A stretch of 64,000 bases of DNA from Sympetrum striolatum. Its lineage: Eukaryota > Arthropoda > Insecta > Odonata > Libellulidae. The first letter of the stretch is position 1; each line of letters starts with the position of its first letter. Position numbers and translations under genes: made by a program. Below the pieces are notes generated by a model. The model was not told where the DNA came from, searched no databases, and saw only the letters and a list, made by a program, of their open reading frames with translations. Positions 22,359 through 35,490 of this stretch are shown piece by piece. The stretch covers positions 20,926,459-20,990,458 of the forward strand of contig OX388349.1 in the NCBI GenBank assembly GCA_947579665.1, read 5' to 3'.

Positions 22359-23006
22359 TCATCTACATCTACATCTACATAAATACCCTACAAGCCGCCT
22401 TTCGGCGTGTGGCAGGGGGTGTAAACACCAGTCGAATCTAAAGTACTTCCTTATTCGGTTATTGTCACGTATTGTTCGCGGAAAGAATGAATCTCTAAAA
22501 CGATTCGTCCTAGCATCTATTTCTCTTAACTTACGGTCATTATCGGATCGACCGAGGTAGCAGGGGGGTTGCATGATACCGATTGTATCTTCGGAAAATG
22601 TAGTTTCCCTGAATTTATTAAGCAATCGCAGCCTAGCTTCCAATCTCCTGTCTTTCGAGGATTCCCAACCTACGTCTGAGAGCATTTTTGTAACGCTTGC
22701 TTTTTTATCGTAGCATTTCTTAACAAAACGAACCGCTTTACGCTGCACTTTCTCGAGTTCGCGAGTACACGTTTCATCCGCCGGATCCCATATACTTGCC
22801 GCATATTCCAGAAGGGGTCTGACCAAGGTAAAATAACACCGCTCTCTCACCTTTTCATCGCATTTACCGACAATGCGCTTTACAAAGCCAAGCCTTTTAC
22901 TTGCTTTGCCGCAGATTTTTCGAATATGCGTGCTCCAATTTAAGTTATTAGTAATGTTGATCCCGAGATATTTAACTGAATCTACTACTTTGATACTAAT
23001 CGCACA
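22359..23006 (-). pseudogene. LINE family D, reverse-transcriptase C-terminus, 5'-truncated
   Basis: One frame is open on the minus strand from 23006 to 22359. It starts KVVDSVKYLGINI (the thumb-side YLG block), then NWSTHIRKICGKASKRLGF, then LVRPLLEYAASIWDP, then SFFPRTIRD near the end. This is the conserved C-terminal part of CR1/L2/Jockey-group reverse transcriptases. The catalytic palm is absent and a TGA interrupts just upstream (23009-23007). The 3' end has a CGCC-GAAA-GGCG hairpin (22396-22407) and a three-unit TAGATG tail. The open frame suggests a fairly young insertion. Confidence 0.85.
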
Positions 23007-23027
23007 TCATGTGAGTCGATGTGCGAT
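22999..23027. repeat. 10-bp perfect hairpin at the LINE 5' truncation
   Basis: ATCGCACATC (22999-23008) and GATGTGCGAT (23018-23027) flank a 9-nt loop. It sits where the LINE frame ends. Confidence 0.8.
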
Positions 23028-23194
23028 ATATATACTTTGTAAGAATTAAAGTTAATAAAGTGATATTATATATTTATAATTGTCAGTTTATATTTACTTT
23101 GAAGCAATTGAATAACTAAGAGTCCCTATAAATCCTGTATAATAGGAAGAAATTTGGAGTAGTATGCCACTAATAAGTCAACTTTATCTGTAAT

Positions 23195-23930
23195 AGATAG
23201 GTGAAGTAAGATAACGTTGAAATTAAACAGCTGATGAGTTGTGGAGAATGAGAGAATTTTAACAAGAAGCTTGTGAATAATACATTGAGTATAAATCATC
23301 ATGAATGATAAGGCAGTTAGCTAAATGTATTTATTAAACATTGTATTTAATTTCCATACCATAAATGAATAAGTGTAGTATCAATGAACTGCATAAACAT
23401 TAATATTTAAGACGCTTTGTCACAATTAGCGAAATTAAAAAGTAAACAATTTCTTCCGATTAAACACTGTAAAAAAAGGATGAGTTTAAGTTACTGGTTG
23501 AGGAAAAAATAAAAGATAAACATGTATAAGGTAAAAGGCGGATAAAAATTATATATAAAAGATTTGTTGAATGACATTAACTGGAATGTATGAAATTGGT
23601 TTATGAACATCCAATTAGTAAAAGATGGACAAAGAAAAAATATCCAAAATTCGTAAATAACTGAGAATGATTCCATCTAAATACAAGTAATTATTTTTTT
23701 AGATTCTCAATTTTAGCCGAAAACTTCCAATTACCTAACATAAATACATCTGCGTTTTTAAATATTAAGAAGAATAAAACAACATTGAAAAACAGAATAA
23801 CTCACTAACGTAAAGGTGTGCCCTATTGCTTTAAAATAAATTCCTCTTTTCAGAGAATGCCAACAGGATGTGTGAACAAAGTGAGTTAAAGGATAGGAAG
23901 AGAGACGTTAGGGAGAGAGAAAATGGATAA
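23195..23930 (+). repeat. Tandem duplication, copy 1
   Basis: Ordered matches to copy 2: AGCTGATGAG (23229), TCATCATGAATGA (23298), a GAATAA(G/A)TGT block, then CCCTATTGCTTTAAAATAAA and GAGAGACGTTAGGGAGAGAG. The offset is about 740 bp at the start and about 955 bp at the end. Confidence 0.8.
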
Positions 23931-24900
23931 ATATAGGTGAATTAACTAATACATTTTAAAGAGATAGCTGATGAGAAGTGGAGAATTAGACAATATGTAT
24001 CATTTAAGTGTTTTACAGATTATTGAGAATAAGTCATCATGAATGACAATTAAATCGGTTTAACAGATTAAATAATATTCGCTATGCAATGGCGTTGATT
24101 TTCGTACTTTAGATGAATAAATGTGAAATCACTGAACTGCCTAAACAGAATTCTAAAATAACATATTTCGGAAATATAATTCATATTCTGATTTTCAACA
24201 AGTTTAGTGTATCACAAATGGTGGAAATAAAGATTTGACATTTCAGCTACTTTAACCACTGAACCACTGATCTACCTCCTTCTCACTTCTGTAAACGGTG
24301 TGGTTAGGTAGTTCAGTGGTCAGAGTTCCTGTCCGGAAAGTGAGAGACCTGGGTTCGAGTCCCAGCCAAATCACTATTTTCACCTCTGTAGAAGTGTGAT
24401 GTTTTATTTCCTCCATACCTTCTATATGAACAATATATAATGTACGTTTAACAGAAAAAGCAGAAGATAAATATAAAGGGAATAACAGATAATTAGTACT
24501 TAAGAAAAAAAGTAGAGTATATTAATTTACAATGATGACTGTACATCCGAGAAGTGATAGATAAATAACCAAAGTAAAAGTAAAACATGCAACATTTATA
24601 AGAAACTTAGAGTAATTCCATTGAGAATAATCCTAACCTGGTAACCCATTAAATTAAATTCACAGATTCTCATTTATAGCAATAAACTTTCAAATGAGTC
24701 GTAAGTAAACACACTCATGTTCATAAACGTTCACCATAAAACAACGTTTTGAAAAACAGAGAAGAATTCATGAACGAAAAGGTGAGCCCTATTGCTTTAA
24801 AATAAATTCCCCTTTTCGGAGAGCGCCTCCAGGATGTGGGAACAAAGTGAGTTAAAGGAGGTGAAGGAGAGAGACGTTAGGGAGAGAGCAAGAATGATGG
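23931..24900 (+). repeat. Tandem duplication, copy 2, enlarged by a SINE
   Basis: Diverged copy of 23195-23930. The offset grows by about 210 bp between 24160 and 24450, the interval holding the SINE, so the insertion followed the duplication. Confidence 0.8.
24236..24420 (+). mobile_element. SINE family B (tRNA-type head) with an inverted 5' fragment
   Basis: On the + strand, A box TAGTTCAGTGG (24309 onward), an anticodon-arm-like CCGGAAAG stretch and B box GGTTCGAGTCC (24352-24362), followed by CAGCC(A)AA(A/G)TCACTAT. To its left is an inverted copy of the A-box half (CCACTGAACCACTGATCTA). The two are joined at CACTTCTGTAA. The same junction occurs at 40111-40124. Confidence 0.82.
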
Positions 24901-25300
24901 AAGGCTTTAAGTTGTGAGGTTGAGGGGTTAGCTGGAGTCGCCGGCCCAAACGAAGATAAACTCGGAGACGGGAACAAATGCCTTGATATGCAGTCTTTCC
25001 TAGGATAATTCTTAAGGCCCCTTATTTTTTCCCGAGCATTTTTTGTGTGGGAAACAGAAGGGGAGATATAATGGGTCCTGTCACGGGCTTAAAGTGGGCG
25101 GAAGATGCTAAGGCCTGGATAATCTTTATTAAAGATGATGAGCAGGTTTTTCGCATTTTTTCCCGACGTTTCTTTTCTTTCTCGACTTCTAAAGAGCGCC
25201 TGAAATATTATTCTATCTCGGAATACGAGAATTAGCACTCTGGGGGATAAATTGCGATAATTCCGGGATTTACACGGGAAATTATTAAGGTAACCGAAGG
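24901..25300. other. GC island, G-rich on the + strand
   Basis: Continues the G-rich end of duplication copy 2. A 62-codon frame at 25047-25235 has no domain. Confidence 0.4.
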
Positions 25301-26690
25301 ATTAGCAACAAATGCGAGCATGTAGGCGTACTAAAAATTATAGTCTTCTGAAAATTCTAATTTTGGAGCTGGAGATTAATCCGCAAAAGTAATATACCCA
25401 TTTCCAAAATGAATTGGAAAACGTCTGATAGCATTTCCGAGTCATTTGAAAGGCCTTAAAAAGCATAAAATTAATTGCATAGTTCCACAATGAGACAGGG
25501 CATGAATTAAGGGTTTCACGTAGTTACAAATACGAAATTTAAACCACTCAAAGTTATCTGGGATTAATACACAAGATTAATAAAATCTGCCCAGTAATAT
25601 TTAATAACCTTGATTCTATATTTCCAACTTCTTTCTCAGTGTATAGTCACAAATAGATAAATCAAAATCAAAATATTTACAATCCTGTAGTGATCAGGAA
25701 ATTTATAAAAATGCGTGAATTTTTAAAAATAACATAACTCAAAATATCTATAAAATAATTATCATAGAAGAAAGATTGCGCGAAAAGGAAAAGATTAATG
25801 AAGTTCAGAAGTTTTAAAATGGTTCTATCACGCTAACAAATTATATATTTTCAAACTCTGCATTTAAGTGCAATTTTACACTATGCAAATATATACAAAT
25901 TGTTAAAAAAGTGTTAAATATAACTATAAATATAGTGTTATATATGATTTGATTTCAAGTCAATAATTTACATTTTTTTAATCCAAAACGGAAGGATAAT
26001 AGGAGTGGAAAGTTTGCTATCAATTTTCAGATATTAGCTGGAGAAACTAGGCCTTAATATCAATAGTGGTAAGGCCAAAGTAAAACATAAAGTTAAGTGT
26101 TATACAACAATAACTTTTTAAATGAGTTGTACGATAATACTTACGATACCTCTAATAATGGCTTCATGTAACATAATTGTCATTGAAAATATTTAAATAT
26201 TTGACAACTTTTCAATTATTTTCCAATATTTTACAGAGTTATTTATTAATTTTCTACAAACTCTAAGAAGTAAACTAAGCCAAAAAGTGGATGGAATTTT
26301 TTGAATACTTTTTAAAAGGAACCTTTTTAGACAATCATTCGGATTTTTTTAAACTTTCATCTGTTTAGCTTTAAATTCTCTTTCTCAAACTTTTCATTCG
26401 GACCCAAAATCGTATAGAAAATTATTTACCATCAATAATGTAAAATTAAAACAGAATGGCACGAAAATAAAATTTTAACAAAATAAAGTTAAGATTTTAA
26501 ATCGATTAAAATCACTGAAATATTCGAATTGAAATTATTAACGACTCTTTTAATTGAAAGCTGTGGATCATGATATAATATTCATTAAACAGAGATGGGT
26601 ACAGGTACATGACAATAAATATTTTGCATACGTTTCATGTGGTTGAATAAATTCCCTTGAACAATCTTTACAACTTGCACAGCTATCATA
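25301..26690. other. AT-rich non-coding stretch
   Basis: No gene or repeat recognised. Confidence 0.55.
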
Positions 26691-27620
26691 ACACCAACCA
26701 AATGTAGACAACATTTTCATACATACTCACACATGACAAAGCATCCCATCGCATCAATTCAATCCCCTTACCGAGACAACGTACGAAAGCTATCTCCATT
26801 ACATTCCGACATCAAAAACCCTTAATCCAATCCACATACTGCTGTACTGAGGAATCCCGGCAAAAAAAAAACAAAAAAATCCCGTAGGAGCGACATCTAT
26901 GAAGAAATCCGACGCAGGAATCGGAAGGGGAAAAAGGAGTCTGAAAGAAGGAGATGAAAGGCGGAATGGAGAGGGTTAGTGGGCATCGGGAGAGGGTGGT
27001 TTTTGGAGCAAGAAAATCGCTTCTGGGGAGCGCGTGGGTGGGAGTTGGCGCGTGAGCTAAACCCATCCAGGCGTGGGCAACCGATAAGCACAGTGCATTA
27101 AGCTCGGCGGAAGTAGTGCGATCAAAGCGTGGATCGGCACTGGGAAGGGTTCCGCTGGAGGCCCTTGATGAACGCGTGAATTGAGTGGAAGGACTCCAGG
27201 TGGGGAAGCCATGCTTGGATGGACCCCATTGAGGTGTGCAGGAGGAATGGGGGGTCCGTATATAGATTAGCGACACTTTTCCCGTTTTTTGCGGCGATAA
27301 GTTTTTCGCGGCGGGAAATGGACGGGTTCCAAACGTCTTTTTTTTCGGATGGGTATCCTGCGGTTTCGGAGGTCGGGGTGGGTTTTTGCCCGCTTTTTTC
27401 CTCTTTTTCGCCGGGATTAACGACTGCGGGGTTTTGTTTTCTTGAGATATGACGCGGTCTAATCGGGCGCAGCTTATAAAAGGGAAGATAAACGCATTAG
27501 GGCGTCAGTGTCAATAGAAAAACCCAGATACGGCGTAATGAATAGGGCCTTTTTTACGGGAAACGGGCCAATGTCGTTTTTATGCGGGGATTAACCGGGA
27601 ACGAAGCATTGTCCGCGGAA
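26691..27620. other. GC island with C-to-G skew switch near 26870
   Basis: C/A-rich at 26690-26830, strongly G-rich at 26890-27460. A TATA-like TTATAAAAGGG lies at about 27474-27484. The 154-codon minus-strand frame (27276-26812) is rich in S and P without a domain, and overlaps other open frames. Confidence 0.55.
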
Positions 27621-28480
27621 AAATTAACATAACAACTCATTATGGATTCAGCCATCGAATTCTATAGCTTTCATTGTGAATACTAGACAGTTGAAAATCT
27701 ATATTTTTAGTGCAAACTTCAAAATTATTTGATTCTCTATGACTACTATAAACTTAGCACAATCCACCTGAAGAATAGTGAAAATTATTAGAGTGCGGAA
27801 ACAAAGGAGAAATGGATCAATTCACATTAAAGTGATTTTTAAGTGATGACGGAATCATCAAATGAGGCGAACTTTAATTAAAAATACTAGCGTACAATAA
27901 AATAAACAGATGGCTTTACTTCCTGAATAGTATGAGTTATAAGTTATAATATAAGTTATAGTTTCGAAGATAATACATGAAAAAAATAAAATAAATTTAC
28001 CATTTATCCAAATTTAACTTACTAGTTGAAGTTTTACTATGTAGCATACATTTTTTACTCTTGAATACATAATGAAATATAAGAATTTGTAAAATCCTTT
28101 CTCTAGGGACGAAATGCTATTTATAAGATATAAAATTCTTTCTAAACATCTATAACTTGCATTCCTCATTAATTCATCACTACCATTTAACGTTAAATAA
28201 TCCCTTTCACTATGATTCTTCAAAGTTAAGTCTATGCGAGGAGTAAAAAAATGTGTCAAAGAAAGTATATTTAATACTATTGATTTCATAAAAGGCATAC
28301 TTTTATTTATATAGGATATATTAGAGCAATATATCTTTCTATGCTAATCCACAAACTAGATCCATTTTAGATTAAGATAATAGTTTCAACTACTCCATCC
28401 ATTCTCGGAATGTCACGGTTGGTATTGATATAGAAATCTAGGTTCTAAATAAGAACACCAGTCACATTCCTCTGCTAAAA
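27621..28480. other. AT-rich non-coding stretch
   Basis: No feature seen. Confidence 0.55.
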
Positions 28481-29480
28481 ACCATTTTTTTCCTAGAGTG
28501 AGATAACAGTGGACATTCAAAGAAATAAAGCCATTCCCGGTAATATCCCTTTATGCAGTCATAAAGCGGGCCTTTCTTCCACGATAGGATACAGGGCAAG
28601 GATAAGTCACCTTACATTTTTGGAAAGGATAGGGAAAAAAAATTCCCAAGTTACGTGCCCCGACTAGAATAACACTGAGATAAATCCCAACCCATCATTA
28701 GCGTGTAAAGATAGAATTTTGATTCCATACCTCTCATAGAAAAAACAACCATGAGTTTCAAGTCGAAATTCATCTTATCGCGTTTTTTCCACCCCTAAAT
28801 ACTTGCTCCCTTACGGCATGTATTCGGAAATTAAATTTCTTCCCACGCCAATGGCCAGACGGTCTTTGCGTATAACGCGAAAAATGCTTGAATTAAACGG
28901 TTCAAATCGCGAAGATTATTTGGGTAAACACCGAGCACAAAGGCGGACACGTGGAAACCTTCTTGGCAGTTTTGGAAATTCCTTTTAGCACCGTGTAGCA
29001 CGATACGTAGCTCTTAATAAAAAGAAACCCTTATCGCGGAATGCAAGTTGTTAAAGAGAAACCACTCGTTTGGAGCGGAATTTCCCCGACTTATCCGATT
29101 GCTGGACGGGAAACTTCTTTTTATAGCCAAAATTTTCAAGCCTTTATCTCTCGACTGAATAAATGGAAGTTTAGATAAGGCCAGACGGAGAGCCATGCTT
29201 CGAACACATTTCCTTGCCTGAAAAATGCCGATTCCCGACCGATATTTTTTAACGTTCGGCGAGGGGCCCTGCCTTTGAGATTCCTTTTGGAAATCGCTAC
29301 ATAAAAAATCGATCGTAAAGAGCTGGGAAATATGTTATTGCGACCATGCCCGCCCTTTAACTAATGGTTGTACAATGGAGCTGGACCTTGTAGCCAAAAA
29401 AAATACTTCGGAATCGAATCCAAAATCCTCCGTGAACATTTTACGGTTCGAACGGCAAAAGTCTCTTGCAATCCGATCCC
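28481..29480. other. GC-richer island, C-leaning
   Basis: C excess over 28550-28800 and 29080-29300. No G-rich right half is adjacent, though a G-rich patch lies at 30540-30780. Confidence 0.4.
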
Positions 29481-30519
29481 AATGCACCAAGCATTTTTCT
29501 AGCTAATAGTTTCCATGATAAGACAAATTTGCTATTTCACAAAACTATGTTTACTAAAATCAATTATATCGGTTACGGTTAATTTTATGAATCATCCTTT
29601 TTATGTATCATTATTCTCCTTAAAGATATACATTTTGTTAATTTTATATTTCATTAAAAGTTCTCTAAAATACTTCAATAGTAAAGTATATTTATTTTTA
29701 CGTATCTTTATGGCATAGGAAATATCTCGTTCACGCAAATTAAAATCAAACATGAATAGATCCCTTGGTTTTCTCTAAATATAATGTCATATTACACGAA
29801 TATTTTATATTACAGTGAAAGCTTTGATAGAATGTTAACTGCAAGTACCTATTTGGACTGGCTAAGTTAACTAGCTACTCATGGGAAGCGTGGAAATTCT
29901 TTTGCAGGAATATGAAACATTCAAATGATTCCAAACAAGATGTATGATGATAAAAACGTTTTTTTTATTCCTAACTAATAGGAAGAGTTAGTTAAGTAAG
30001 TAAGTAAAGTCATACGTTTCTCGATTCTGGTGCAATCTGATTAAAAACTTTCATGATCTATACATAAAATACGCTTTCCGCTGATAAAAATTCAACTCTT
30101 TTCATCCAAAGTCAAAGTTCGACTAAAGTAATCTCCTTTTACTCGAATAGTTAAAAATGTTTGAAGAGAAAAGAAAATTAAATCAATTTGTTAGAGATCC
30201 TTAATCAATCAAACTTTATCTATAGGAATATTTTTCAAAAATGAATCTCAAATTTTGGGCAAAATTTGAAAATATATTTATGCGGAAGATTAGTATTTCA
30301 TGATAAAATTTCCTGTATTTTAGTACAAATAACGGCATCTAATAGTGAAAAAGCTCCTTTACTCTAAAATATAAAAATTTTCATAAAACGTTCTTAATAT
30401 TTGAGGAAGAGGAGAGATATTAAAAAAGTAACCCCTTTTCGGTTGAATATCATAGGAAGTTTTCTCATGAATCTATGTAATAACAACACTCACGTTCGAG
30501 AAAATTTCGTAACCTGATG
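29481..30519. other. AT-rich non-coding stretch
   Basis: No feature seen apart from a short (GTAA)n run near 29995. Confidence 0.55.
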
Positions 30520-30780
30520 CATGTTCGAGTACATGGTCGTAAGTCCTCACAAGAGTAGTTTCAAACGAGCTTTTAATGCGTCTGTGCGACAGAAACGGTG
30601 GCTTTGGGGCTGTTTGTGTTATTGGGCGGGAGTCTTTACGAGATGCTCAGGAGGGAATTATCGTTTATCTGACCGAAGAGAATTAGCAGTTTGGAAAGTA
30701 ACAATGTCTTGGGCTATCTGAGGAAACTCCTTCCTTAATGACCCAAGTGTGATAATGAGACTTTGGTGGAGACGACCAAA
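30520..30780. other. Small G-rich patch
   Basis: G/T excess on the + strand. A 66-codon frame here has no domain. Confidence 0.35.
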
Positions 30781-32030
30781 GTTTCTTGGTGACAATTAAT
30801 CTTGCTTAGCTACGAATGGGAGTAAGTTAAAATATCTGGACATTAATTAGGATGCTATACATGCTATTTATCACAACATAGTCGTGGAATCTCAACTGAT
30901 CATATTGATGTGATTCCTTCCTCAAAAAAGTCGCCTCTTCCCAATAGATAGTATAACATTTCCAACTGGACTTTGGAATATAAGGGCCAAATTTCGGTAT
31001 CCAAAGAAAAATGTAACGCAGTGAAAGCTATTATATTGTATTGCAAAAAGCACTAAACTAAGCTTGGCTAAAATATATTTCGGTTGGAGCACCTGTGCTC
31101 GTACTTTGAAGTAACTGTAATCCTAGAATATGATATATATTTTGCCAAACATAAATGGAAATGTATGGTTTATGCCAACCATAAATTTTCTCAAAATTCT
31201 TCACGATCAATTAAATTTCTTTAATCAAACCGCGTTTGGAAAATGTATTAAAGAAGAAAAATGAATGATATGTATTAAGGAGAAAATGTTTCTTGATTGT
31301 GTAAAACATGGAAATAAAAAGATGTTACTGTGATTCTGATTTTACACAACACAGAATTAAATTGCTGAAGTTCCTCACGTAACGATTCTATGTAATAGGT
31401 AAAATTTCAAAATTAAATAATTAACACAGCTATTAAGTTTATAACGCAATCATTAAGATAAGTAAAAGTTATCAGTAAAATAAATTCGGCGTATAGAAAA
31501 TAATGCTCATAATCCTGGAATATATTCCGCTGATTTAAAACCTAATACACTCATAGGAGACTAAGACTCACAAATATGTCATATTACACCAAAAAAGTCA
31601 ACAAAATTCCAAATTATCTGAAAACAGCTATTTCAATAATGTACAGACATGACGAAAATGGTAGTCTATCAGCAATATTTAACTGTCACGTGTGAAAGAG
31701 ATTATAATTTTTAATACAATAAAAAATTGAACATTATAATATTTTAAGAAACTTATATTCAATATTTTGTACCAGAGATGCAATAACGTTATGAATCTTC
31801 AAATGTAGTCAATTTAAAATGATTTCTTATAATTAATTTTATAGAGAAAATGGATGAGATATTCACAGATATTCTTACGGGAAATATTGTCTAGAAAACA
31901 AATAGTGTATAGAGAACTTTCAATGTGAAAGACTGTATGATAAGACCCAAATACTTGATAATGATTTTTCAATGAAATACTTCAGGACTATAGTGCAAAC
32001 TTACAATGATTCGTCCACTCTTTTCCTCAT
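30781..32030. other. AT-rich non-coding stretch
   Basis: No feature seen. Confidence 0.55.
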
Positions 32031-32790
32031 AAAACAAATTTATCTCAATCCGTCAAGGAAAATTAAACGACACCTTCCAGAAGTAACCGCAACACTTCCG
32101 AAACCCCTCCAATTCCTCAGCGTCAAAAATCCCCTCCAAACTTTCACCGACGGCACCTTAAATTACAACGGCGCGAGATAGCAGCCTCATATACATCGAA
32201 TTAGGAGTCGCATAATTGCAGGGGGAGGCGACGCAAAAATCCCCCGCAGCCGGCCCCGAGGTTCCCGCATAAGTCGAGGTCACCGGAGAACATCCCCCTG
32301 GAGAAAAAAACGAAAGACAGCCTCTCGTAATACATTCCCACGGACACAATTATTCACCGCGACAACTCGAGCGAGCGGGTGGAGAGAGTGCATTAAATTC
32401 AACCGCGACAGAGAGAGAGAAAAGTGGACTGGAATTATTTCGGAAGGACTTAATGGGGGGCGGAACACATAGGCGTGGAAGAAGAATAGGCAGTCGGAGA
32501 GAAGACGGAGCTGGAAAGTGTGTGTATGCCGGCCAGTAGTTTAAACCGCGGTCACTTGACCCCAGAGATGTTTGTTTGTTTCGGGAGACGACCGCAAGCC
32601 CATACGAGGGAGTTCGCCATACAACAACCCGAGCCAACACCCTCTCCTTAGTCTCTTTCTGCCTCTAACACGCCCTTACCGGTTCACCGAGCACTTCCTC
32701 CGGACCGACTACATATATCCCGGCTATCTTGCGAGCCACTGCCTTACGTACATCTCCCGACGTGCCCAAGTTTATTCAGACGGGTGAGGT
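32031..32790. other. GC island with C-G-C skew
   Basis: C/A-rich at 32040-32160, G-rich at 32380-32560, C-rich again at 32600-32780. Frames on both strands overlap heavily, without domains. Confidence 0.5.
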
Positions 32791-33690
32791 AAACAGAATT
32801 CAGAATGGCCGAGACTGGGGAATGACCGTCTCAACGGATGCACTAAGTAGATCAAGCAACATAGCCTTATAAGGCTTAAATGCAATCATACATGTTAAAA
32901 AGCAGTTTATGGATTTGACACAGTATGTCCGATAAATGGCGGAAGCACACAATACTTTTTTCTGACTAATTTTCCTGTTTTGATAGCAATGCCTAGTCGT
33001 TTTTAAAGATAATTTTGTGTGTTCCAAAACTTATTATTTCATTTCTGCATTCACAAAGTTTTCCAGAAATGACGGTTACATAAGAAAAATGAAGTTTAGA
33101 AAAACAAAGCCATATGGATTAACCGCTTGATAATCATTTAAAAAAACATTTTACATAAAAACTATAGTAAATTTTTAGGAAAATTTCAAGGTTAATCATA
33201 GCGCATATTCTTATTCCATTCCATTTTTCATTATTGAATTTTTCAAATATAATCGTAGTTTTTAAGGCACCTTGTACTTTCAGAATTCTCATCTAGATTG
33301 TATTGTTAGAACATAACATCGTGAAGAAATAGTGCTTTAAAAATAAGAAAGTACTGTTCTTGCATATCTCCTGTATATTATATCCTAAAAAGTTGCATAT
33401 TTTTACGGAGCAATTCCTTAAACGTAGCGGAGTAATTAAATTGAAAACTCATTCATACGTTGGAAGTTTTACTCTTACTACATTAGCATTCAAATACTGT
33501 TATCAATAACAATAAAAGAAATATATCGAGTTTGTATTTTCTGAATATTTGTAATTATTTATTTTGCTCCACTTATGGATTTGTTGGGAGTCAGATTGAT
33601 TCTTTCTTAATCGACGAATTCGTGATCTGGTAGCACATACTTTTTAATGGGAAATTGGAAAAATACTTATGATACCAACAATTGTAGCAT
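32791..33690. other. AT-rich non-coding stretch
   Basis: No feature seen. Confidence 0.55.
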
Positions 33691-34560
33691 TTGTTAGAAA
33701 GTCTATCATTCTAAGGAAAAAAAACGGAAAGGAACATTTACGGAGAATTTCGATACCAAGATTTTTACAGGTTTCCCTCGACCAATATTTATCCTCTCGG
33801 AAATAAATCGCCTGTTATGAAGTTCCGCGTGGCCACACCTTCGACCATCGACTTTATCCAACATACCGCAACTCCCAGAAGGTACAGCGGCCATTGACTT
33901 ACGTTGGGGGGCCGGCATTACAGTAAATTAAAGCGACCATCAACCCCCATAAAGTATTTCGAACACGAGACCCTTAAATCAGCAACCCTAACCCCGCTCG
34001 GGCGATGCACAACTATGAACCCACGAAAATCCAGATGAAGAAACTAATTACACGCACACACTACCTCCCCTCGTCCATTTCCCACGCGCAATTCACTAAA
34101 ACGACTCCAATGCGATCCACGGAGGACCTTCAGAAGAACTTCCAGAGGTTCTCCGAAGAAAAAAGAGGAATCCCAGGGGATATCCTATGGCCATAGAATA
34201 GACTCGCCAACACTATCTCACCCCACCTCCCCTTCTTGCCCACATCGCCCCTGAGGTCCGATTATTCCTCCTGGCCATTTCTCACTCCGCCCACTGGCCA
34301 TCCCACATACCATTCACCTTCGGACCTCCCCGTACCACACATCTTTCTCTTTCGCCTTTCCCCTTTCTACCTTTCTCTTTGTATCCCTCGTTCTGCGTAC
34401 CTTTCCTTCGCTCCCATTATTCCTGTAAATGGTGAGAGTCCGTGTGCATTTTGGAATAGCTGCACATTTGTGAATATATGCGATGGAGGACTTTTGAACA
34501 GAGCGTTGGAAGGATGTATTCAGGTTTTACAAGAAGTTAAAAATAGTTTTGGGTCAAGTC
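33691..34560. other. GC island with C-to-G skew switch near 34430
   Basis: C-rich at 33960-34420, with long C/T runs; G-rich at 34430-34540. The 138-codon frame (34236-34652) crosses the switch and has no domain. Confidence 0.5.
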
Positions 34561-35490
34561 TCAACCTTTGCCGTGCTAAGTTTAACTTCAATTCCATCGT
34601 TTGGTTGTATATAGGTGTATTTGACTTTAAAATTTTATTTTTAGATATTTGACTTAAAAATAACCTAAATAACTTACTACAAAATACCATCCTAACCTTA
34701 AGTGCTATAGGAAGAGAAAGTACATTTTTTCTTCGGTATAATGAATTAAAATCCACTGCTCCTGTCGAAATAAGTTTTGGAAATGCTTGCGAAAACACAC
34801 CTGTAAATGACAATTAATTGAAATTTTCTTCTCACTCCAAGGTAATGGATAGAAATTTTTCTTTAAACAAACCCACGAACTTCCGTTAATAAAAATTGAA
34901 GGTACATATAACTTCAGCTGTTGAAAACAGCTGTATTCTCTTCAGCCATAGCCAATTTTTATTCAATTTAAACCCTACTTTTAAACAAATCAACATATGA
35001 GATTCACTAATATTGTTTAAAATCTCCTCGGCAGGTGTAATTTAAAATTTTATCGAATCAGAGAGCAATAGACATTAATGTTTTCTTAGAATAATTGCCA
35101 TCATTACAACAAACCTGCATGTTCTGCGATTAATATCAGTATAACAAAAGCTTAAACTACATTGAGAAGAAAATTATATGATTCAATTATGATTATAAAA
35201 TAAAATGAAGTTTAGTCGTAATTAATAAAGCTTTTAGGAGTTGAAAATTTCAAATGAGGCACCACTTCTCAAAATGTATCGGGATTTCTGTTGCCGATTC
35301 GAAATCGAATAGAATATCAATTATTCTCCTCTCCTATAAATAGAATAGGTGCGTTTCAGCAGAGAGGTGTATGTACTTGATATTGATCCAAGAAAGCTTA
35401 ATTAGATCTAAAAATAACGGACAATGTAGTTACTTGGATCCTTCAATGGTACAAAACCAATTAGAAACGTAAGAATTAATAAATGAGTTT
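34561..35490. other. AT-rich non-coding stretch with a nested hairpin
   Basis: Apart from the hairpin at 34888-34963, nothing is recognised. Confidence 0.5.
34888..34963. repeat. Nested inverted repeats
   Basis: The outer arms AATAAAAATTG (34888-34898) and CAATTTTTATT (34953-34963) enclose the inner hairpin CAGCTGTT-GAA-AACAGCTG (34915-34933). Confidence 0.75.

Noticed and set aside
23229..23260. CTGATGAG word suggesting a second hammerhead
   Set aside because: No GAAA with flanking stems follows, and the duplicated copy at 23968 does not preserve any pairing.
24305..24372. Possible tRNA gene with A and B boxes
   Set aside because: The acceptor stem does not pair and a related copy at 40036-40110 has a shared non-tRNA tail, so it is a SINE.
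26812..27276. 154-codon minus-strand frame
   Set aside because: S/P-rich composition product of a G-rich island, overlapped by other frames. No motif.
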